From contig JAVBOA010000052.1 in NCBI GenBank assembly GCA_031551135.1, forward strand, positions 1-26,732: DNA of 26,732 bases. Reading direction: 5' to 3'. Below the pieces are notes generated by a model. The model saw nothing but the letters and a program-made list of their open reading frames with translations. It made no database searches and was not told the DNA's origin. Both the position numbers and the translations under genes were made by a program. Origin of the DNA: JAITVM01 sp031551135. Its GTDB lineage: Bacteria > Bacillota > Clostridia > Lachnospirales > JAITVM01. Shown one piece after another: positions 1 through 7,308 of this stretch (the first letter of the stretch is position 1; every line of letters begins with the position of its first letter).

Positions 1-166
1 TCAAGCCTTGTGTAATAGTCACTCTTGATACTCCCGATATTCTGCTTATTTGACTTATGCCCCCATAACCTAACGCTTTTGCTTCTGTCGCTAAAAATAT
101 TCTTTTTTGCTTTTCGTTTAACAGGGGCAACATTGTTTTTAATCTTTCTATTGTCTTTTTTTCCAT
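1..166 (-). CDS. ISAzo13-type transposase, N-terminal fragment (cut by window edge)
   Basis: Reading the minus strand from an ATG at 166 gives 55 codons with no stop, running off the window. The protein starts MEKKTIERLKTMLPLLNEKQ and continues with an ATEAKALGYGGISQISRISG segment and SRVTITQGL. This matches the N-terminus I know from ISAzo13-family (Rhodopirellula-type DDE) transposases: a helical start, then an 'A-E-A-x-x-L-G-x-G-G-I-x-x-(I/V)-S-R' helix-turn-helix and 'SR.TI..G'. The DDE catalytic part lies outside the window. No strong ribosome binding site precedes the ATG, so an upstream start is possible but none is obvious. The insertion sequence end should lie between this start and about 250, where permease-like coding sequence begins on the other strand. 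The family call rests on motif recognition alone. Confidence 0.72.
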   Translation of the reverse strand, partial: MEKKTIERLKTMLPLLNEKQKRIFLATEAKALGYGGISQISRISGVSRVTITQGL

Positions 167-229
167 TCTTATATATTACCATCTATATCCTTAATTGTAA
201 ATATTATTTTCAAGCAGTTCCTTAGCATA

Positions 230-367
230 ATTTTGTTTGTTATTAACCTTTACAACAATTATATTTATTTTTCCGGAACTTCTTTGCTTTACATAATTCC
301 GCTCAGTGTTTTTTCAGCAAATTGCTATGAAGCTTGTAAATCCTACGAAGGCGGTGAAATAGTATGA
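230..367 (+). pseudogene. 3' remnant of a membrane permease gene, 5' end lost
   Basis: In the plus frame ending at the TGA at 365-367 the sequence is open for over 200 bases (from 143). From about 230 it reads as a plausible membrane-protein C-terminus: a hydrophobic stretch ILFVINLYNNYIYFSG, a second segment TSLLYIIPLSVFSA, then a polar tail CYEACKSYEGGEIV. The TGA overlaps the ATG of the next gene (ATGA at 364-367). The same four-base overlap joins the next two genes, so this looks like the first surviving member of a translationally coupled ABC operon. An ABC-2-type permease is the natural guess because the ATPase two genes on has no other permease beside it. The upstream part is replaced by the transposase fragment. 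Inferred, with moderate confidence; the exact junction is not visible. Confidence 0.45.
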
Positions 368-1665
368 AAATAATAAAAAAATATTCTGCTTTTATAATAA
401 TATTTATTTTTGTAATTATATCTTTTTGGGGATATATTTCCTTGAAAAACTCTCGTGACGAAATAAAAGCCTCAGTTAAAAAAATATCCGGAGATTTCGA
501 GATTTTGGATAAAGTCAAAATAAACGGTACTGTCTCGGCTTCGCTGAATTGCTATAGTTTTTATATCGGAAAACAAAATACAGCAATCGAACATAAAGTT
601 TTTAAATCCGACAATGATAGAGAGACATATATGAGGGAACACGACATAGGTCGTATGCACTGGCCGACCGCCATGCCTTATTACGTACAAATCGGAGAAG
701 CAAAATATAATATGGACGAGAATTATCCTTTGCCGGACGATGTTAATGAGCAAAATCTTGAAACCTTTGAATCAAAAATAGCGGAAGAAATTGCCGGAAC
801 AAAATTCGAAGTTCGCTTGCCTTCCAATATTTATACAACTGATAAAAAAGTATTTATTGATAGCGAAAAAGAGAATATAGTATTCAGATACTTTGAAAAA
901 AATGAAAACGAAAAAAACAAAAAATATTGGAATTATAAAATTGAATATAATAATAATCCTACTATGTTCGATAAATGCATAAGAATAGAAAAATCTTCTT
1001 ATTTCATTTTGGATGTAAAAAATATCTACGGAGAAACCGCGCTTTACAAAACCGGTGAATGGATTACGTACGATTATGAAAAAGCGGATTTCGAGGAAAT
1101 TTATCCTTTTACTATTGAAAAAGAAGATGAAATTCTGGGACTTATTCAGTATAAAGAGGACATTATTCTATTAATCAAAAAAGACAATTCAATAGAAATA
1201 ACAAAAATCAATCCGAAAAACGGAAACTCTGAAAAAATGAAGATGCCTGTAGATTTTGATTCAGATACAAGTAGTATAGAGTATAACCTAAAAGATGATT
1301 CATTATTTCTTTATTCTGATGAAAGAATATTCAATATTTCAGTGATAGACTTAAAAAACATGAAATCCGAGCAAAGTTTTAATAATATAAAAGAAATACG
1401 AAAAGATTTCGAATATGCACGTATTTATGATTTGTATTCTAAAGATGGCATTTTATATATTTCGTATTGTTCTGAAGAACCCGCAGAATATAAATTTTAC
1501 AACAAAAATGCAAAATATATAATTGCCGTAAACGAAAATGGTTTAATCGGAAAATATGAAGTAAATACCGGAGTTGAGCAAATATATTATACCGAATACG
1601 CTCCTAAGCTTGACAAAATGCTCTATTCACAAATTCTGAATTTCAGTTTGGAGGCAGCAGAATGA
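364..1665 (+). CDS. membrane-anchored protein of unknown function in ABC operon
   Basis: 433 residues. An AGGCGGTG ribosome binding site at 350-357 precedes the ATG. One N-terminal membrane segment (residues 8-27, SAFIIIFIFVIISFWGYISL) is followed by a large, charged, probably extracellular region. The C-terminal half (about 240-430) has repeated short hydrophobic strands alternating with charged turns (for example EILGLIQYKEDIILLIKK and DSLFLYSDERIFNISVIDLK), which suggests a beta-propeller-like fold, but I recognise no family. Its stop overlaps the start of the ABC ATPase (ATGA at 1662-1665) and its own start overlaps the stop of a permease-like remnant, so the three were probably made together. 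It could be an accessory or sensor subunit of the transporter. Function unknown. Confidence 0.8.
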   Translation: MKIIKKYSAFIIIFIFVIISFWGYISLKNSRDEIKASVKKISGDFEILDKVKINGTVSASLNCYSFYIGKQNTAIEHKVFKSDNDRETYMREHDIGRMHWPTAMPYYVQIGEAKYNMDENYPLPDDVNEQNLETFESKIAEEIAGTKFEVRLPSNIYTTDKKVFIDSEKENIVFRYFEKNENEKNKKYWNYKIEYNNNPTMFDKCIRIEKSSYFILDVKNIYGETALYKTGEWITYDYEKADFEEIYPFTIEKEDEILGLIQYKEDIILLIKKDNSIEITKINPKNGNSEKMKMPVDFDSDTSSIEYNLKDDSLFLYSDERIFNISVIDLKNMKSEQSFNNIKEIRKDFEYARIYDLYSKDGILYISYCSEEPAEYKFYNKNAKYIIAVNENGLIGKYEVNTGVEQIYYTEYAPKLDKMLYSQILNFSLEAAE

Positions 1666-2381
1666 TTGAATTGGTAAATGTTTGTAAATATTATAAAAAT
1701 AATGCGGCACTTCAGGATATTGATATTAAATTCAACCGCGGTGAGATTGTAGGGATTTTCGGAAAAAACGGCGCAGGAAAATCTACATTATTAAAATCTA
1801 TTGCCGGTTTGGTCAAGCTGAACAAAGGTTATATTAATTTGGACGGAGAAAAAATAAAAAGCAAAGCTTTCGAAAAGCTGAGCTATATTACCGAAGAATG
1901 TTCGCTTTTTGAAAAATTAAACGCTTATGAACATTATGAGTTTTTTGCCGATTTCTTTCCAAAATTCGATAAAGAAAAATATTTCAATCTTTTAAAATTT
2001 TTCGAGATTCCGGAAAATAAAAAAGTCGGACAATTTTCGAAAGGTCAGCGGGCAAAGCTTGAAATTGCAGCCGGAATCAGCAAAAATACCGATTTTATTT
2101 TGATGGATGAACCTTTTTTAGGCAAAGACCCGTTTACACGGCGAAATTTTATAAAAATTATGATTTCATATTTTGAGCCGAATAACTGCATTTTAATAGC
2201 AACGCATGATATTTCTGATGTAGAGAATTTTATCAGCCGTGTTTTGATTTTGGATAACGGAAAAATTGCGGCGGATGTTTCTATGGATGAAATTAATGAA
2301 TCGAATAAAAATCTGCTTGGCTTTATCAGCGAAACCTGCGGATACAATGAAAACAGTATTCCGAGTTTTATGTACGAATAA
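1662..2381 (+). CDS. ABC transporter ATP-binding protein (YtrB/CcmA-like)
   Basis: 239-residue nucleotide-binding subunit that would couple ATP hydrolysis to an ABC-2-type membrane partner at the inner face of the membrane. All core motifs are visible: Walker A GKNGAGKS (34-41), a Q-loop region in which the usual Gln is replaced in YITEECSLFEKL, a signature-like QFSKGQRAKLEIA around 124-136, Walker B FILMDEP (145-151) and the switch His in ATHD (182). The degenerate signature (FSKGQ instead of LSGGQ) is common in this subfamily. It overlaps the preceding membrane protein by four bases. No permease follows: the next gene is convergent and a terminator intervenes. The cognate permease was probably the gene truncated at the left edge, so this ATPase may now be an orphan. 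Confidence 0.93.
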   Translation: MIELVNVCKYYKNNAALQDIDIKFNRGEIVGIFGKNGAGKSTLLKSIAGLVKLNKGYINLDGEKIKSKAFEKLSYITEECSLFEKLNAYEHYEFFADFFPKFDKEKYFNLLKFFEIPENKKVGQFSKGQRAKLEIAAGISKNTDFILMDEPFLGKDPFTRRNFIKIMISYFEPNNCILIATHDISDVENFISRVLILDNGKIAADVSMDEINESNKNLLGFISETCGYNENSIPSFMYE

Positions 2382-2445
2382 ATTCATACTATACTGATGA
2401 ACGATTAGGGAACAAGGGCGATTGCGAATATCTCGCACCGCACAA

Positions 2446-2480
2446 AAGACCTTAGGCTTCTGCCCAAGGTCTTAAATTTT
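2446..2480. terminator. bidirectional intrinsic terminator
   Basis: AAGACCTT (2446-2453) pairs with AAGGTCTT (2466-2473). An inner GGC/GCC extends the stem after one mismatch, around a TTCT loop. On the plus strand AAATTTT follows; on the minus strand TTTTGTG follows. It sits between the convergent ABC ATPase and glycerol dehydrogenase genes and can end transcripts from both. Confidence 0.85.
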
Positions 2481-2486
2481 CAATAT

Positions 2487-3581
2487 TTATTCCAAAAAGT
2501 CATTTCCCAGCGCGTCAGCGGCAATAATAGCGGCATAAACCGATTCCGGCGTAACAGGGAACGGCATATTGTGAATTGTTTCACCATCTACGGCAGCAAG
2601 TTCCGCTACTTTCATAATTTCTTCGTATTTAATTTCGTCAATTCCGAGCTGTTTAAGCGTTATCGGCAAACCTACGCTATAGCAAAAATCCATAACTTCA
2701 TCTATTTGATCAAGTGAAGCATTTTCCAAAACCAATTGAGTAATAACACCAAACGCAACTTTTTCTCCGTGATACATTGAATGGCATTCTTTTATTGCCG
2801 TAAATCCATTGTGCACGGCATGGCAAGCCGCAAGTCCGCCGCTTTCAAAACCCAAGCCGCTTAAATAAGTGTTGGCTTCGATTACAGCTTCAACAGCAGG
2901 AGTGCAAACACCTTTTTCTACGGCAAGCTTTGCCTTGAGCCCTTCTTCGATAAGCGTGTTATAGCATAATTCCGCAAGAGCCATCGCCGCTTTTGTCGGA
3001 GTTCCGCCGCAAATTGCATTTTTTCCCGAATCGAGAGTTGCTTTTGCCTCAAAATAAGTTGCAAGAGCGTCACCCATTCCGGAAACTAAAAATCTTGCAG
3101 GAGCTTTCGAAATAATATCCGTATCAACAAGAACGATATCGGGATTTTTCGGAAGGAAAAGATATTTGTCAAAAACTCCGTCGTCAGTATATAAAACCGA
3201 TAAAGCCGAACAAGGCGCGTCAGTGGAAGCGATTGTCGGCACAACCACAACGGGAATATTCATGTAAAAAGCAACAGCTTTTGCGGTATCCAAAGCTTTT
3301 CCGCCGCCGATTCCCAAAATCACATCAATATTTTTTTCTTCGCAGATCTTTTTCAGTCGGTTCACTTCGTTTTCCGAACATTCACCTTGAAAAAGCTCAT
3401 ATTCTACGGATTTATTAATTTCTTTAAAAGACTGCGCAATGCTTTCTTTCAGCGTCTTAAAGCCAGTGTTTGAAGCAATCACAAAAAACTTGTTCCCCAA
3501 AATATTCGAGTATTTTCCGATATTATTGATTTCTCCTCGCCCCTGAATATATTTTCCGGGAGCAATTATAATTTTAGCCAT
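2487..3581 (-). CDS. gldA: glycerol dehydrogenase (iron/zinc-containing ADH family)
   Basis: 364 residues, the usual length for GldA, which oxidises glycerol to dihydroxyacetone with NAD+ in the cytoplasm. The ATG at 3581 follows AAGGAGG. Visible features: the NAD-binding GIGGGKALDTAKA (90-102), PTIASTDAPCSALSV (115-129), and the metal-ligand residues of the family: Asp171 in SGMGDALATYFEA, His254 in ACHAVHNGFT and His271 in MYHGEKVAFG. These match the Asp/His/His triad known for Bacillus glycerol dehydrogenase. It is a single-gene unit facing the ABC operon. Other polyol dehydrogenases of this superfamily are the only real alternative, and the overall sequence is very GldA-like. Confidence 0.95.
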   Translation of the reverse strand: MAKIIIAPGKYIQGRGEINNIGKYSNILGNKFFVIASNTGFKTLKESIAQSFKEINKSVEYELFQGECSENEVNRLKKICEEKNIDVILGIGGGKALDTAKAVAFYMNIPVVVVPTIASTDAPCSALSVLYTDDGVFDKYLFLPKNPDIVLVDTDIISKAPARFLVSGMGDALATYFEAKATLDSGKNAICGGTPTKAAMALAELCYNTLIEEGLKAKLAVEKGVCTPAVEAVIEANTYLSGLGFESGGLAACHAVHNGFTAIKECHSMYHGEKVAFGVITQLVLENASLDQIDEVMDFCYSVGLPITLKQLGIDEIKYEEIMKVAELAAVDGETIHNMPFPVTPESVYAAIIAADALGNDFLE

Positions 3582-3734
3582 AAAAATCCTCCTTAAATTA
3601 ACAATTGTCTCTGATTATATTATAGATTTAGATTAGCAATTATTCGGATAAATTGGAAGATAGTATTTAATCTTGTATTGATAGATTTTTGCCCGAAAAT
3701 CTTATCCCCGAATAGTAATAGAAAATTCTCTTTA

Positions 3735-3846
3735 TACTATTTCCCTTTTAAAGAATAGAAAAAAATATTTCATTCCGCGCTTGAAGCGTTGCGCGGAACG
3801 CTTCGCTGTGAAAATTTTTTTCTAAAAATCAAATGGGAATTAGTAT
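3735..3846. repeat. MITE-like element, family A copy 1 (112 bp)
   Basis: Imperfect terminal inverted repeats TACTATTTCCCTTTT (left) and, read on the other strand, TACTAATTCCCATTT (right). The interior has a GC-richer hairpin, TTCCGCGC / GCGCGGAA, followed by GCTGTGAAAATTTTTTTCT. A second element of the same length and layout lies at 16323-16434, and a right-half copy at 17749-17804. It has no coding capacity and would need a transposase supplied from elsewhere. Confidence 0.75.
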
Positions 3847-3988
3847 TATAAGCACAAAACTCCTTTACTTTTCGTTGTGCATTATATATTATAGTATTAG
3901 AGCCGAAAATACAGCGTTGAATGTGTTTTTTTGTGATTTTTAATCTTTTTACGCCTCTATTACTTTGCAATCGTTCAGACCGAATTCA

Positions 3989-4017
3989 AACTATTTCCAT
4001 TACAAAGGAAACAGTAT
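3989..4017. repeat. short hairpin with TACTATTTCC-type arms, before the diguanylate cyclase gene
   Basis: ACTATTTCC (3990-3998) is inverted as GGAAACAGT (4007-4015) with one mismatch and an 8-base loop. The arms match the ends of the 112-bp MITE-like family, and the hairpin lies 14 bases before the AGGGGGG ribosome binding site of the next gene. It may be a MITE deletion remnant or a 5'-UTR structure. Confidence 0.55.
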
Positions 4018-4046
4018 TAATCAGTTTTTAGGGGGGAAATAATTAT

Positions 4047-5216
4047 TTGCTTAAAAAATTGTTGGAACGAAATTTCCGTTCGAAAATAGATTTTGAATAC
4101 AGGGAGTATCAGCTGGACTATAATTTAAAGAGATTTGAATATCTTTCAAAAATCGGAATTTTTATTTGTTTGCTTATTTTTTTAAACGGCGTTTTTAAAA
4201 CAAGTTTTTATGATATTTCTCTTGGTTTATTGGGAATTTTTTTAAACTTTATGTTTAACAGAAAATTTAAAGAGATTTTGAAAGACGGCGGTTCGAATAA
4301 CCGTCCGAGTTGGGTTTCTAATTTTGTATATTTTTACATATTAATAATGGGTTTTTATCAACTGGCTTTGCTTTATTGCGATTTCAACGGCAGCGGCGAT
4401 TATTTAAGCGTTATTGTTCTTGTAAACCTGCTCGTTATGATACCGGACCTTGATTTCTATATAATTTCTTTGTATTTATCTTTATTTCTCATTATTTCCG
4501 CCATAATCATTATTACATCAAACTATTTCGTTTATTACAGCAAAAGTATTTTTGATGTGACTATTTTTTATTTAATAGGATTTTTTGTGGCTTTTTTTAA
4601 TTCGAACCGTAGCTATGAACTTTTTAAACGCGGAGAAGAACTGAAAAAAGCAAATGAGCTTTTAGGCAAATTAGTCGTTACCGATAATCTTACTTCTCTG
4701 CACAACCGTCGTGCTTTTGAAGAAAAGTTCGACAGCCTTTGGCTGAATTGCAAACGTGCCGAAAGGGCCTTTAGCATTTTGATGATCGATGTAGATAATT
4801 TTAAAGCCTATAACGATAAGCTCGGGCATCCGGCCGGCGATAAAGCCCTTATTGCCTTATCCCGCATTATGCAAAACTCTTTGCGCCGCGCTACCGATTT
4901 TCTGGCGCGCTATGGCGGCGAAGAATTTGTTATACTTCTACCATACACAAATCATGACTACGCATTAGAACTTGCTGAACAAATCCGAAAAGATATCGAA
5001 AATTCTAAAATAATCCATCCGGAAGGACAAGTCTCAAATTATGTAACCGTTAGTATCGGAGTTTCTTCTGTTATTCCAAATGACAGCCTGACAAGAAATT
5101 CGCTCTTAATAACAGCCGACGAAGCACTTTATATCGCTAAAGCGAACGGCAAAAATAAAGTTCATTACCGCCATATTTCTAAACATCTTTTTAGCCGTGA
5201 TAATTCAAAAAATTAA
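4047..5216 (+). CDS. membrane-bound diguanylate cyclase (GGDEF)
   Basis: 389 residues. The TTG start at 4047 is chosen because an AGGGGGG ribosome binding site (4030-4036) lies ten bases upstream. Residues about 34-185 carry five or six membrane segments without a recognisable extracellular sensor domain. A short linker (190-210) leads into the GGDEF domain (about 211-375). The active-site motif is GGEEF (290-294), within RYGGEEF, and the metal-binding aspartate is in LMIDVDNFK (245-253). An RATD motif (281-284) sits five residues before GGEEF, the position of the product-inhibition I-site, so the enzyme should make c-di-GMP from two GTP and be feedback inhibited. No EAL or HD-GYP domain is in the window. 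The signal sensed by the membrane part is unknown. Confidence 0.93.
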   Translation: MLKKLLERNFRSKIDFEYREYQLDYNLKRFEYLSKIGIFICLLIFLNGVFKTSFYDISLGLLGIFLNFMFNRKFKEILKDGGSNNRPSWVSNFVYFYILIMGFYQLALLYCDFNGSGDYLSVIVLVNLLVMIPDLDFYIISLYLSLFLIISAIIIITSNYFVYYSKSIFDVTIFYLIGFFVAFFNSNRSYELFKRGEELKKANELLGKLVVTDNLTSLHNRRAFEEKFDSLWLNCKRAERAFSILMIDVDNFKAYNDKLGHPAGDKALIALSRIMQNSLRRATDFLARYGGEEFVILLPYTNHDYALELAEQIRKDIENSKIIHPEGQVSNYVTVSIGVSSVIPNDSLTRNSLLITADEALYIAKANGKNKVHYRHISKHLFSRDNSKN

Positions 5217-5310
5217 ATTTCGGCACAAAAGAAGCTATGCCTCTATACTATATACATTATATTTATTTTTTCAATTATATTAAAATTCAATCTATCCGCA
5301 TATTTATAGA

Positions 5311-5380
5311 ATATAGCGGTTTGATTTTTTATATTGTTTTCAAGTCATATATAATAAAGAAAAATCAAACCGCATTACAT
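5311..5380. repeat. inverted repeat family B copy 1 (GCGGTTTGATTTTT arms)
   Basis: GCGGTTTGATTTTT (5316-5329) is perfectly inverted as AAAAATCAAACCGC (5360-5373), with TATA on the left and ATTACAT on the right. It follows the diguanylate cyclase gene and could fold as a terminator-like hairpin with a 30-base loop. A second copy lies after walK, and solo ends flank 6396-6500. Confidence 0.7.
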
Positions 5381-5469
5381 CAATGTAGTATAAAAATGCT
5401 ATATAGATTTGTTATCGAAACAAATTTCTCAAGTTCCGCTTTGTCTATACATTGTTTACGGAGGCGCTT

Positions 5470-6264
5470 ATGAAAAAAGATGAAGAAAAGTATTTTAGGC
5501 TTTACAAAGGAGATATAATTTACGGTATATTTTTTCTTATTTTGTGTACATATATTTTGGCCAAACTCGGTTTTTATCAAAATATTAAGCAAAATATTTA
5601 TTTGACCGAGCAAAAAATGTTATCCAAAAAAATAATGGACTATTCTGTAGAATATAAACATGAAGAGTCCAAACACGCTATTATATATTATTCGCAGGAA
5701 GATTCCGAATTTATACATACTATTAAAGAATCTCTGGATTTATATTATCCGCTTTTAGCAGAAGATTTCAGCCTAAACAATTTAGAAAAAGAAAAAGTGA
5801 ATGTAATTTTATACCCAAACGCCGAAGAATTGGAAAAGGCAATTAAATATAATTACGGTCAAAAAATCCCGATGGGTGTTTATTACGGCGGTATTATAAA
5901 TTTACTTTCGCCTCGAAATTATGTAAAATCAGAAAATTATAGCGATATTATAGAATATTTTATCGAAAACGGCCCGATTGTACATGAATTGGCGCATCAT
6001 TTTACTGATATTAAGGCAAAAGGAAATTATGATATTTGGTTTTCTGAAGGCATCGCGCTTTTTTATGAAAAAAAATATACGAATTTTGAATGGCGCAGGG
6101 ATTTAAAAGAAAGCAGTGCAAAAATAGATTTTGAAGATTTGAAAAATAAATTCCGCACTCTCGATGAAGCAATGGCGTACCGCCGTTCGTTTGATATTGT
6201 AAACGATTTTGTACAGGAAAATGGTGAAGAAGCTCTGCAAGCACTGATTATCCACAACAAATAA
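5470..6264 (+). CDS. membrane-anchored peptidase MA-like (gluzincin) metalloprotease
   Basis: 264 residues from the ATG at 5470, chosen because a GGAGGCG ribosome binding site is at 5460-5466; an in-frame TTG at 5452 lacks one. An N-terminal membrane segment (residues 15-33, DIIYGIFFLILCTYILAKL) anchors the protein with the rest outside. The zinc motif HELAH (172-176) in IVHELAHHFTD and a downstream WFSEGIALFYE (190-200), where Glu193 is the third ligand, give the HEXXH...E layout of gluzincins. This is the arrangement of the 'peptidase MA' family. Substrate unknown. It stands alone between the diguanylate cyclase gene and the wal locus, so a link to envelope remodelling is only suggested by position. 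Confidence 0.82.
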   Translation: MKKDEEKYFRLYKGDIIYGIFFLILCTYILAKLGFYQNIKQNIYLTEQKMLSKKIMDYSVEYKHEESKHAIIYYSQEDSEFIHTIKESLDLYYPLLAEDFSLNNLEKEKVNVILYPNAEELEKAIKYNYGQKIPMGVYYGGIINLLSPRNYVKSENYSDIIEYFIENGPIVHELAHHFTDIKAKGNYDIWFSEGIALFYEKKYTNFEWRRDLKESSAKIDFEDLKNKFRTLDEAMAYRRSFDIVNDFVQENGEEALQALIIHNK

Positions 6265-6282
6265 ACTAAATCTTATCATACT

Positions 6283-6330
6283 AAAAAGGAAACTTTTGTA
6301 ATTTTGTATTCGCAGAGTTTTCTTTTTTTA
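6283..6330 (+). terminator. probable intrinsic terminator after the peptidase gene
   Basis: AAAAAGGAAACT (6283-6294) pairs, with one G-T wobble, with AGTTTTCTTTTT (6316-6327), and the T run continues to 6329. The stem is AT-rich and the loop about 21 bases, so it is weaker than the other terminators here, but its position 18 bases after the stop codon fits. Confidence 0.5.
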
Positions 6331-6593
6331 TTACAGCAGTTTTATTTTTTGAAGATATAAAATAAAAAAATCTATGTTTTTCTTATTTTATCTTTGGAAA
6401 CCGCTATAGACATAAATACTATTAGAATTTATAATGAATATGACTAAGTTATACTATAGTATTTTAACAATACATTGATTGTAATGCGGTTTGACTTTTA
6501 ATAATAGCGTAAATTCGACAATGACGAAAATATAATTAAAATATAATTTCAATTTTCCGAAAAAAAAATAAAAATTATTCTGGGGTGATTATT
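6331..6593. other. gene-free upstream region of walR with family B repeat ends
   Basis: AT-rich leader before the wal locus. AAACCGCTATA at 6400-6410 and TGTAATGCGGTTTGACTTTT near 6479-6499 are the two characteristic ends of the family B repeat, here pointing outward instead of inward. A weak promoter candidate (TTCGAC near 6512, then TAAAAT/TATAAT around 6535-6545) precedes walR. No coding sequence is supported. Confidence 0.45.
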
Positions 6594-7298
6594 TTGGGTA
6601 GAAAAGTTTTAGTTGTTGATGACGAAAAAAATATCGTTGATTTAATTGTTTTCAATCTCAAAAAAGAAGGATATGTTCCGATTGTAGCATATGACGGCAA
6701 AGAAGGCCTGAATCTTGCGCTTACCCAAAAACCGGAAGTCGTTCTGCTCGATATTATGATGCCTTATATGGACGGATTTGAGGTTTGCAAAAAAATTCGT
6801 GAAAAATCTCAAGTTCCGATAATTATGCTGACGGCGCGCGCCGAGGAGCTTGACAAAGTATTAGGGCTTGAGCTTGGAGCCGACGATTATGTAACAAAGC
6901 CATTCAGCATTCGGGAACTTATGGCCAGAGTCAAAGCAAATATACGGCGGATGGAAACTGTTGCGGAAAAAGACAACGAGAAACACACTAACCTTTTGGT
7001 TTATGGAAATATTACGATAGACCCTGATAGATATGAGGTCAAAAGAAATCTCGAAATTATTGACCTGACACGGCGAGAATTTGATTTGATAAAATTTTTG
7101 GCAACCCAAAATACAATGGTATTCTCCAGAGAGGCGCTTTTGGAAAAAGTGTGGGGTTATGAATACTTTGGTGATGTGCGTGCTGTAGACGTTACTATCC
7201 GCCGCCTAAGGACGAAAATTGAGGAATCTCCCGAAAATCCTAAATACATTCTTACAAAAAGAGGCGTAGGATATTATTTTAATGTAGACAACGCTTAG
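6594..7298 (+). CDS. walR: response regulator WalR (OmpR/PhoB family)
   Basis: 234 residues from the TTG at 6594, which has TGGGGTG six bases upstream and gives the standard family start MGRKVLVVDDEKN; a GTG at 6585 lies inside that ribosome binding site. Receiver domain: acidic pair Asp9/Asp10, phospho-acceptor Asp53 in LLDIMMPYMDG, Thr80 and Lys102 in TKPFS. The winged-helix DNA-binding domain spans about 130-230, ending in the usual TKRGVGYYF. The run IIMLTARAEELDKVLGLELG closely resembles WalR/YycF. The neighbours walK, walH, walI, walJ and rlmH fix the assignment. In Bacillota this essential regulator controls peptidoglycan hydrolases and cell-wall turnover; its targets here are not visible. 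The walK gene follows after ten bases. Confidence 0.95.
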   Translation: MGRKVLVVDDEKNIVDLIVFNLKKEGYVPIVAYDGKEGLNLALTQKPEVVLLDIMMPYMDGFEVCKKIREKSQVPIIMLTARAEELDKVLGLELGADDYVTKPFSIRELMARVKANIRRMETVAEKDNEKHTNLLVYGNITIDPDRYEVKRNLEIIDLTRREFDLIKFLATQNTMVFSREALLEKVWGYEYFGDVRAVDVTIRRLRTKIEESPENPKYILTKRGVGYYFNVDNA

Positions 7299-7308
7299 AG
7301 GAAACAAA

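Larger units (their letters stand above)
3582..4046. other. gene-free region with several inverted repeats
   Basis: 465 bases between the divergent gldA and diguanylate cyclase genes. It holds an inverted repeat ATTCGGATAA (3642-3651) / TTATCCCCGAAT (3702-3713), a 112-bp MITE-like element (3735-3846) and a short hairpin (3989-4017) directly before the next ribosome binding site. No convincing coding sequence is seen; a 66-codon minus-strand reading through the MITE is judged spurious. Confidence 0.6.

Noticed and set aside
25..225. 66-codon hydrophobic plus-strand frame
   Set aside because: It is the antisense of the transposase fragment and has no ribosome binding site.
3770..3970. 66-codon minus-strand frame in the gldA/diguanylate cyclase gap
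   Set aside because: Lies across the MITE-like element and has no start signal or recognisable sequence.
5237..5473. 78-codon plus-strand frame after the diguanylate cyclase gene
   Set aside because: Runs through the family B inverted repeat and into the ribosome binding site of the peptidase gene; composition is that of non-coding AT-rich DNA.
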